The position numbers and the translations under genes are program-made. Of a stretch of 5,168 bases of DNA, positions 1 through 4,129 are shown piece by piece. The DNA is from Chitinophagales bacterium. GTDB lineage: Bacteria > Bacteroidota > Bacteroidia > Chitinophagales > JADIYW01. The DNA is taken from NCBI GenBank assembly GCA_020848315.1, contig JADLAH010000188.1, forward strand, positions 1 to 5,168, in the 5' to 3' direction. How positions within the stretch are numbered: the first letter of the stretch is position 1; each line of letters starts with the position of its first letter. A model generated the notes under the pieces. It had not been told where the DNA came from, ran no database searches, and saw nothing but the letters and a program-made list of their open reading frames with translations.

Positions 1-101
1 CGCAGTTTCGACCAGAAGCCAATACCGATGTCGTGCATGAAATCACCTGCAAATAGCTGCTGCGACAACAGTAAGAATAACAGCGGTAAAAATTTTTTCA
101 T
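1..101 (-). CDS. Secreted or envelope protein of unknown function, N-terminal fragment (runs off left edge)
   Basis: Only the first 33 codons are present, read leftward from the ATG at 101-99; the rest lies outside the window. The N-terminus is a clear Sec signal peptide: two lysines at residues 2-3, a leucine/phenylalanine-rich core at about 4-12, and a likely signal peptidase I site after Ala18 (LFA before GD). There is no cysteine at the cleavage site, so it is not a lipoprotein. The few mature residues (GDFMHDIGIGFWSK) would suit the first strand of an outer-membrane or periplasmic beta protein, but this is too little for a family call. The gene follows the SRPBCC gene on the same strand after an 87-bp gap containing nested inverted repeats that end 3 bp before this start codon. 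Presence of a secreted protein is well supported; function is unknown. Confidence 0.7.
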   Translation of the reverse strand, partial: MKKFLPLLFLLLSQQLFAGDFMHDIGIGFWSKL

Positions 102-104
102 ACA

Positions 105-175
105 GACGGTTTACGGATGAAACATTTGTTATATACAGCTATAACAACAATTATCCGTTGATAGTTTCTGCCGTC
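105..175 (-). repeat. Nested inverted repeat in spacer and leader of the left-edge gene
   Basis: Three inverted-repeat pairs are nested around one centre. The inner pair is TTGTTATA (126-133) with TATAACAA (140-147), a perfect 8-bp stem with a 6-base loop. The middle pair is ACGGAT (113-118) with ATCCGT (153-158). The outer pair is GACGG (105-109) with CCGTC (171-175). Together they give 19 Watson-Crick pairs with internal bulges of unequal size. The element fills most of the space between the SRPBCC stop (189) and the start codon at 101. No clear T-run follows on either strand, so a classical rho-independent terminator is not supported. It may be a structured 5' leader, an operator or a processing site; the role is inferred. 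Confidence 0.55.
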
Positions 176-188
176 CGCCATTATCAGC

Positions 189-572
189 TTATCCGCGTTC
201 GCATTCCTTCTTCAGCGCCGCGTTCATCGCTTCAAATCCTTCTTTGGTTTTTTCCAGCATGCCACCGAAGAGCGCGACCAGGATGCCACTGAATTTTTCT
301 CCGTGGATGAAACGCGTTTCCTGTTCACTCACCGCTTCCAGCAGAAAATAATGTTCTCCGTCGAAGATGCCGGGCAGCAGCAGTTTGCCTTTCCATCTCA
401 GTTCCCTGCCGGGCGTGAACGCCAGTATTTTCGGGGCGAATGACATGCCTTTTCCGCCGGGCGGATGGATGTTGATGTGCAGTGTGCCGCCGACGCTTTT
501 GTCGCCGGAGATGCCCGTAATAAAGGGATTCCATTCCGGGTGGCGCTCGAAGTCGGTGAGTATGTGCCACAC
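189..572 (-). CDS. SRPBCC (START-like/polyketide cyclase-like) protein, probably truncated by an upstream nonsense codon
   Basis: This open frame encodes 127 residues if it starts at GTG 572-570. It reads as an SRPBCC-type helix-grip protein: the WHILTDFERHPEWNPF stretch at the start matches the first helix with its typical P-x-W-N-P motif, alternating strands follow (GGTLHINIHPP, ELRWKGKL, EHYFLLEA, TRFIHGEKF), and a long C-terminal helix (GGMLEKTKEGFEAMNAALKK) closes the fold. Such proteins bind small hydrophobic ligands in a cavity; substrate and role here cannot be read from sequence. The GTG start lacks the first beta strand. That strand is encoded just upstream in the same frame, from ATG 620, but is separated from the rest by a TAG at 596-594. 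With the leader the protein would be 143 codons, a normal family length. Either the gene is a recent pseudogene, the base is a sequencing error, or a shortened product is made. The family call is solid; the functional state is uncertain. Confidence 0.7.
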   Translation of the reverse strand: MWHILTDFERHPEWNPFITGISGDKSVGGTLHINIHPPGGKGMSFAPKILAFTPGRELRWKGKLLLPGIFDGEHYFLLEAVSEQETRFIHGEKFSGILVALFGGMLEKTKEGFEAMNAALKKECERG

Positions 573-620
573 CTTTGCAGCCGGTGCGGAAATCTATATC
601 GTCGTTTCAATTTGTTTCAT
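573..620 (-). pseudogene. Original 5' end of the SRPBCC gene, interrupted by TAG at codon 9
   Basis: Read from ATG 620-618, the frame gives MKQIETTI, then TAG (596-594), then ISAPAAK, and continues directly into VWHILTDF of the downstream open frame. The residues on both sides of the stop look like the first beta strand and following loop of SRPBCC proteins, which usually have a pattern such as I-x-I-x-A-P ahead of V-W. The original start was therefore probably at 620. A single substitution (for example from GAG, AAG or CAG) would explain the stop, with no frameshift needed. After the TAG, the next usable initiation codon is GTG 572; an ATT directly follows the stop but would be a rare start. 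Confidence 0.6.
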
Positions 621-676
621 AACACTTGATTCTACAGGATATAAGTGGTGGTATGCAACGGGATATTACAACGGAA

Positions 677-1240
677 TTATCTTTTTATTTCACCGGTCAG
701 CAGCACGTGGTCCCATTCTCCGAAGGGTTTGCCCTGATAATAAAATTCCGCGCTGCGAATCCACGCGCCTTTGTAGTCGCGCTGCAAGACCGTTTCCGTG
801 AGTACGATGCCCGTATATTCACCACCGGAAGAACCTTGAAAATAATCGTACCAACTACGGTAGTTGCCGATGCTGTCGGGCATCACAAAGCCCGCGGGTT
901 CCTGCAGATATATTTTGGCGATGGATGACTGTAAACTGTCCGTCACTACCGTAGCCGATACCTTCAATCCGTTGAAATAGGTGGCGGAAAGGGTGTCCAG
1001 CAGGTTGTTTAATTGCGCTTCCAAAGAAAGCGTGTCGGCCATTTCGATGCTGCGTTCTATCAGTGGCACCTGACGGATGACCTGCGTTTGCGGATCACTT
1101 ACTTCCTGGGTAGTGTAGAGATAAAGATGATGAAAAGTAACGGGGCGCGGGGGCGTTTTTTTCTTTTGTTTGCAGCCGCTGATACTCGTGGCCATTCCTG
1201 TCAGCAGACATGCGATGAAGAAAATATGCAATCTTTTCAT
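677..1240 (-). CDS. Small envelope lipoprotein of unknown function (187 aa)
   Basis: The protein begins with a lipoprotein signal peptide: KR at residues 2-3, a hydrophobic stretch at about 5-17, and a lipobox ISGC with the lipidated cysteine at residue 23. The residues after the cysteine are basic (KQKKK), followed by a proline-containing linker. They do not resemble the acidic surface-export signal known from some Bacteroidota lipoproteins, so an inward-facing periplasmic anchor is more likely (inference). The mature part has a helix with LEAQLNNLLDTL (about 93-104), then strand-like segments (GLKVSATVV, SSIAKIYLQ), and ends with AEFYYQGKPFGEWDHVLL. This order faintly recalls GerMN-type domains, but I would not assign that family. 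ATG 1240 was chosen over an in-frame start at 1297 because it places the signal peptide at the N-terminus and avoids overlap with galE. It starts 11 bp after the galE stop behind an A-rich leader, so co-transcription, perhaps with translational coupling, is likely. Confidence 0.8.
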   Translation of the reverse strand: MKRLHIFFIACLLTGMATSISGCKQKKKTPPRPVTFHHLYLYTTQEVSDPQTQVIRQVPLIERSIEMADTLSLEAQLNNLLDTLSATYFNGLKVSATVVTDSLQSSIAKIYLQEPAGFVMPDSIGNYRSWYDYFQGSSGGEYTGIVLTETVLQRDYKGAWIRSAEFYYQGKPFGEWDHVLLTGEIKR

Positions 1241-1251
1241 TCTTATTTTTT

Positions 1252-2280
1252 TCAGAATTCTCCTTGCAATTCCTGCATTTTCAGTTCCCAGTTCCACGCA
1301 CTCAGCATCGCGTCTTCCAACGTATATTGGCAGTGCCAGTCCAGCAGTGTCGCTGCTTTCGTGTTGTCGGCATATACTGCGACTACATCGCCGGCGCGTC
1401 TTTCTCCCAATGTATAAGGTAACTTTTGACCGCTCACTTTTTCAAAAGCGTGAATGGCTTCCAGCACTGAAACACCGTTGCCCGATCCGAGATTGAAAAT
1501 ATCCACTGCCGTTTCGCTTTTGCCGGCCATTAGGTATTGCAGCGCCAGCGTGTGGGCATGCGCAATGTCGCACACGTGGATATAATCGCGGATGCAGCTG
1601 CTGTCGCGGGTCGGATAGTCGTTGCCGTACACCGTCAGCTTCGGCAGCTTTCCGGTGGCTGTCTGTGTGATGAACGGCACCAGGTTATTGGGTTTGTCCA
1701 TCGGAATTTCGCCGATCCACGAAGAAGGATGCGCTCCGATAGGATTGAAATAGCGGAGCAGAATATAGCGGGCCTGTCCGGCCGGAGCCGCATTGCGGAT
1801 GATGTCTTCGCCGATTTGTTTGGTATGTGCATACGGACTTTCCGCCGGTTTAATCGGCGTACTTTCCGTGACGGGCAGTTGCTCTGCATTGCCGTATACC
1901 GAGCAGGAAGAGGAAAACACGACATGCGGAATGCCGTAGGTGTTCACCGCCTCCAGGATATGCAGCAGTGAGTCGATATTGTTGCTGTAGTATTCAAGTG
2001 GTTTTACTACCGATTCCGGCACGGATTTCAATGCCGCGAAGTGAATAATGCCGACCGCGTCGCGGTGCTCGGAAATCACTTCGAAAGTAGCTTCCTTATC
2101 ACACAGGTCTACCGGATAGAAGAGGGGCGCCTTGCCGGTGATTTTTTCTATGCCTTTCAGCGCATATTTTCTCGAACGGGAAAGATTGTCTATGCAGACC
2201 ACTTCAAATCCATGTTCCATCAAATCCACAATAGTATGCGAACCGATATAGCCTGTGCCGCCTGTGACAATTACTTTCAT
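1252..2280 (-). CDS. galE: UDP-glucose 4-epimerase
   Basis: GalE reversibly converts UDP-glucose and UDP-galactose in the cytoplasm (Leloir pathway), supplying galactose for cell-surface glycans. The 342 residues are full length for this extended short-chain dehydrogenase family. The NAD-binding Rossmann motif is at 7-13 (GGTGYIG), with the acidic residue Asp31 closing the second strand (CIDNLSRS). The catalytic set is visible: Ser125 in SSSCSVYG, and Tyr150 with Lys154 in the YxxxK motif (YAHTK). Other family blocks are RYFNPIGAHPSSWIGE (176-191), the NNLVPFI segment, IRDYIHVCDIA (230-240) and ERRAGDVVAVYAD (293-305). By alignment from memory, the position of the Escherichia coli substrate-gating Tyr299 is Val302 here, so N-acetylated substrates are possible but unproven. 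It lies 115 bp downstream of rmlA on the same strand, and the next gene begins 11 bp after its stop, suggesting an operon. ATG 2280 places the Rossmann motif at the usual distance from the N-terminus. Confidence 0.96.
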   Translation of the reverse strand: MKVIVTGGTGYIGSHTIVDLMEHGFEVVCIDNLSRSRKYALKGIEKITGKAPLFYPVDLCDKEATFEVISEHRDAVGIIHFAALKSVPESVVKPLEYYSNNIDSLLHILEAVNTYGIPHVVFSSSCSVYGNAEQLPVTESTPIKPAESPYAHTKQIGEDIIRNAAPAGQARYILLRYFNPIGAHPSSWIGEIPMDKPNNLVPFITQTATGKLPKLTVYGNDYPTRDSSCIRDYIHVCDIAHAHTLALQYLMAGKSETAVDIFNLGSGNGVSVLEAIHAFEKVSGQKLPYTLGERRAGDVVAVYADNTKAATLLDWHCQYTLEDAMLSAWNWELKMQELQGEF

Positions 2281-2292
2281 GTATTAATTGTT

Positions 2293-2324
2293 GAATGGTG
2301 GAATTAGAGAATTAGTGAATGAAT
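2293..2324. repeat. Degenerate 8-bp tandem repeat between rmlA and galE
   Basis: Four consecutive 8-bp units share a GAAT start: GAATGGTG (2293-2300), GAATTAGA (2301-2308), GAATTAGT (2309-2316) and GAATGAAT (2317-2324). The spacing is exact while the second half of each unit varies. The repeat lies 13 bp upstream of the galE start codon, inside the probable rmlA-galE transcript. There is no coding potential in the 115-bp spacer. No function can be assigned. Confidence 0.55.
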
Positions 2325-2381
2325 GTTATGCAGTTTAGTTGAATTTGGTAATACGGATATTGATTCTACAACTCTACCATT
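2294..2381. repeat. Imperfect inverted repeat spanning the rmlA-galE spacer
   Basis: The arm 2294-2314 pairs with 2361-2381: 16 of 21 positions are Watson-Crick pairs and 2 more are G-T/G-U type, with a 46-base central region. The outermost six bases match perfectly (AATGGT with ACCATT). The right arm begins 15 bp downstream of the rmlA stop, and the left arm ends 13 bp upstream of the galE start. In the transcript it could fold and affect RNA processing, partial termination or galE translation. No T-run marks a classical terminator, so the role is open. Confidence 0.45.
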
Positions 2382-2395
2382 TTATAACTCTATAA

Positions 2396-3256
2396 TTACT
2401 TTAATATGTCCAGTAAATACTGTCCGTAGCCGCTTTTCAGCAAAGGCTGTGCGATGTCGCGGAGTTGCTGTTTCGTGATGAATCCTTTTCGGTAGGCGAC
2501 TTCTTCGATGCAGCCCACTTTCAGTCCTTGTCTTTGTTCAATTACCTGCACAAACTGTGAGGCCTGCATGAGTGAGTCGAAAGTGCCGGTGTCCAGCCAG
2601 GCCGTGCCTCTGTCCAGGATTCCAACTTTCAGTTTACCGCGGCGCAGATATTCTTTGTTGACGTCCGTAATTTCATATTCGCCGCGCGGACTCGGTTGCA
2701 GGTTTTCCGCGATTTCAATGACGTCGTTGTCGTAAAAATACAAACCCGGAACAGCGAAATTGGATTTCGGCTGTGTCGGTTTCTCTTCGATGGAGATGGC
2801 CACATTGTTGTCGTCAAATTCCACTACGCCGTATCGCTCCGGATCGGAAACGTGGTAGGCATAAATGACGCCGCCGTCAGGATCGTTGTTTTTTACCAGT
2901 AAATCTTCGAGGCCGGAGCCGTAGAAGATATTATCGCCCAGGATCAGGGCTACTTTATCCTTGCCGATAAATTCCTTTCCGATGACGAAAGCCTGAGCCA
3001 GTCCGTTCGGTACTTCCTGGATGGCGTAGCTGAACCGGCAACCGTATTTTTTGCCGTCGCCCAGCAATCGCTCAAAATTCGGCATATCGTGGGGCGTGGA
3101 GATAATCAGGATTTCGTGGATGCCGGCTTGCATCAGCACCGACAGCGGATAATAAATCATCGGCTTGTCGTAGATAGGCATAATCTGTTTGCTGATAGCA
3201 TACGTGATGGGATATAGCCGGGTGCCGGAGCCTCCGGCGAGAATAATTCCTTTCAT
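2396..3256 (-). CDS. rmlA: Glucose-1-phosphate thymidylyltransferase
   Basis: RmlA (also called RfbA) joins glucose 1-phosphate and dTTP to give dTDP-glucose and pyrophosphate. This is the first step towards dTDP-L-rhamnose and related deoxysugars of surface polysaccharides; it acts in the cytoplasm. The 286 residues match the usual length. The nucleotidyltransferase signature GGSGTRLYP is at 8-16 with catalytic Arg13, followed by [12 protein letters not shown] (22-33) with Lys23. The metal-binding aspartates are Asp108 (LGDNIFYG) and Asp222 (AWLDTGT). Further diagnostic blocks are [10 protein letters not shown] (139-148), EEKP (157-160), GLYFYD (171-176), [10 protein letters not shown] (191-200) and the C-terminal SGYGQYL. 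It is the first gene of the leftward block, transcribed divergently from the response regulator. rmlB, rmlC and rmlD are not next to it here; galE follows instead. Identification is very secure. Confidence 0.97.
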   Translation of the reverse strand: MKGIILAGGSGTRLYPITYAISKQIMPIYDKPMIYYPLSVLMQAGIHEILIISTPHDMPNFERLLGDGKKYGCRFSYAIQEVPNGLAQAFVIGKEFIGKDKVALILGDNIFYGSGLEDLLVKNNDPDGGVIYAYHVSDPERYGVVEFDDNNVAISIEEKPTQPKSNFAVPGLYFYDNDVIEIAENLQPSPRGEYEITDVNKEYLRRGKLKVGILDRGTAWLDTGTFDSLMQASQFVQVIEQRQGLKVGCIEEVAYRKGFITKQQLRDIAQPLLKSGYGQYLLDILK

Positions 3257-3304
3257 AAGGTAGGTTTAAGAAGCTTGAAAAGCCATTTATGGACAAATAT
3301 TACG

Positions 3305-3337
3305 CAAATAAAATGAAATGTTAATAATTATCACAAA
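3305..3337 (-). promoter_or_regulatory. Candidate Bacteroidota-type promoter for rmlA
   Basis: On the minus strand, TTTG (3337-3334) is followed after 21 bases by TTTATTTG (3312-3305). This fits the Bacteroidota layout of a TTTG -33 element and a TAnnTTTG -7 element, with one mismatch (TT instead of TA). It would give a leader of roughly 40 bases before the rmlA ATG at 3256. The region is AT-rich, so a chance match is possible. Confidence 0.35.
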
Positions 3338-3366
3338 AAATACGCCCGAAAACACCCCAAAGTTAA

Positions 3367-3374
3367 TATGTTTG
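3367..3374 (+). promoter_or_regulatory. Possible second -7 element upstream of the response regulator
   Basis: TATGTTTG matches the TAnnTTTG consensus exactly and lies 68 bp upstream of the response-regulator ATG. No TTG or TTTG is found at the right distance upstream, so this is only a weak candidate for an additional promoter. Confidence 0.2.
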
Positions 3375-3384
3375 TAGTAATAAA

Positions 3385-3415
3385 TTGGGATTTTCAATTA
3401 ATTATGTTAATTTTG
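3385..3415 (+). promoter_or_regulatory. Bacteroidota-type promoter of the two-component operon
   Basis: A -33 TTG (3385-3387, within ATTGGG) is followed after 20 bases by TAATTTTG (3408-3415), an exact match to the TAnnTTTG -7 consensus recognised by the primary sigma factor of Bacteroidota. Transcription would start near 3421-3423, giving a leader of about 20 bases. The leader has no GGAGG-type ribosome site but is A-rich (AGAAAAA at 3424-3430), as is common in this phylum. The -7 element lies inside a short inverted repeat (3406-3422). Confidence 0.6.
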
Positions 3416-3422
3416 GGTTAAC
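3406..3422. repeat. Short inverted repeat over the -7 element (possible operator)
   Basis: GTTAA (3406-3410) and TTAAC (3418-3422) form a 5-bp inverted repeat with a 7-base spacer that contains most of the -7 element. A TTAA core also occurs at 3398-3401, so TTAA cores begin at 3398, 3407 and 3418. The last two are 11 bp apart, the spacing often used by OmpR/PhoB-type regulators. In AT-rich sequence this may be chance; a binding site is only a hypothesis. Confidence 0.25.
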
Positions 3423-3442
3423 AAGAAAAACTTTACAAGCAC

Positions 3443-4129
3443 ATGGCAGAAAAAACATTTAAAATCCTGGTAGTTGATGACGAGCCGGATATTTTAGAAT
3501 TCTTGAGTTATAATTTAGAGAAAGAAGGCTTTCAGGTAGAAACGGCGGAAAACGGGAAACAGGCATTGGAAAAAGCCAAAAAAAGCCAGCCGGATATCGT
3601 ATTGCTGGACGTGATGATGCCGGAAATGGATGGTATCGAAGCGTGCAGAACTATGCGTGAAATGCCGCAGTTCGAGCATACGATCATCGCGTTCCTGACA
3701 GCGAGAACAGAAGATTATTCTCAGATTGCCGGTTTTGAAACCGGTGCGGATGACTATATCAGCAAGCCGATTAAACCAAGAGTATTGGTGAGCCGACTGA
3801 AAGCGCTCCTGCGCCGCTACGAGGCCAAAGAATCCAAATCCACCCACCTGGAAGTGGGTAATATCCAGATCGACCGCGAGCGTTACCTGATTACTTTCGA
3901 AGGCAAGGAAATGGCCGTGCCGCGCAAGGAATTTGAATTGCTCTATCTGTTGGCTTCCAAACCCGGCAAAGTATTCAAACGTGATGAAATCCTCAATGAA
4001 ATATGGGGCCGAGACATCATCGTGGGCGACAGAACCATCGACGTGCATATCCGCAAACTGCGCGAAAAACTCGGCGAGGATTTAATCAAAACAGTAAAAG
4101 GTATTGGTTATAAATTTGAAGAACAATGA
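3443..4129 (+). CDS. OmpR/PhoB-family response regulator
   Basis: This is a DNA-binding response regulator that receives phosphate from its cognate histidine kinase. The 228-residue length is typical. The receiver domain spans about 6-125: acidic residues Asp12 and Asp13 bind magnesium, Asp56 (LLDVMMPEMDG) is the phosphoacceptor, Thr86 (FLTA) and Lys108 (SKPIKP) complete the active site, and RRYEAKE begins the linker. The C-terminal winged-helix domain spans about 133-226, with the recognition-helix region RTIDVHIRKLREKL (197-210) and the wing IKTVKGIGYKF (215-225). All residues needed for phosphorylation are present. Its stop codon overlaps the start of the histidine kinase by 4 bp (ATGA), so the pair is co-transcribed and probably translationally coupled. 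Overall form is PhoB/PhoP-like, but the stimulus and target genes cannot be named. It is divergent from rmlA across a 186-bp promoter region. ATG 3443 sits at the correct distance from the receiver motif and downstream of a good promoter. Confidence 0.95.
   Translation: MAEKTFKILVVDDEPDILEFLSYNLEKEGFQVETAENGKQALEKAKKSQPDIVLLDVMMPEMDGIEACRTMREMPQFEHTIIAFLTARTEDYSQIAGFETGADDYISKPIKPRVLVSRLKALLRRYEAKESKSTHLEVGNIQIDRERYLITFEGKEMAVPRKEFELLYLLASKPGKVFKRDEILNEIWGRDIIVGDRTIDVHIRKLREKLGEDLIKTVKGIGYKFEEQ

Noticed and set aside
126..147. Rho-independent terminator after the SRPBCC gene
   Set aside because: The 8-bp stem is AT-rich with no following T-run on the transcribed strand, so it was recorded as an inverted repeat instead.
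656..674. Direct repeat CAACGG at 656-661 and 669-674
   Set aside because: Two 6-bp copies 13 bp apart are too short to separate from chance, and no promoter or operator pattern accompanies them.
367..801. A 144-codon plus-strand open frame across the SRPBCC 5' end
   Set aside because: It is antisense to two minus-strand genes and has no recognisable domain; it cannot explain the TAG at 596-594.
626..928. A 100-codon plus-strand open frame starting between the SRPBCC and lipoprotein genes
   Set aside because: Most of it is antisense to the lipoprotein gene, whose signal peptide and lipobox are convincing; the protein shows no family features.
1241..1297. Earlier in-frame start for the lipoprotein at 1297
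   Set aside because: It would put 19 extra residues before the signal peptide and overlap the galE 3' end; ATG 1240 fits a lipoprotein precursor.
1537..1971. A 144-codon plus-strand open frame inside galE
   Set aside because: It lies wholly antisense to a strongly conserved gene, resembles no family, and is explained by the codon bias of galE.
3515..4048. A 177-codon minus-strand open frame opposite the response regulator
   Set aside because: The sense frame has every expected receiver and winged-helix motif; the antisense product is rich in H and F with no recognisable domain, as expected for a shadow frame.
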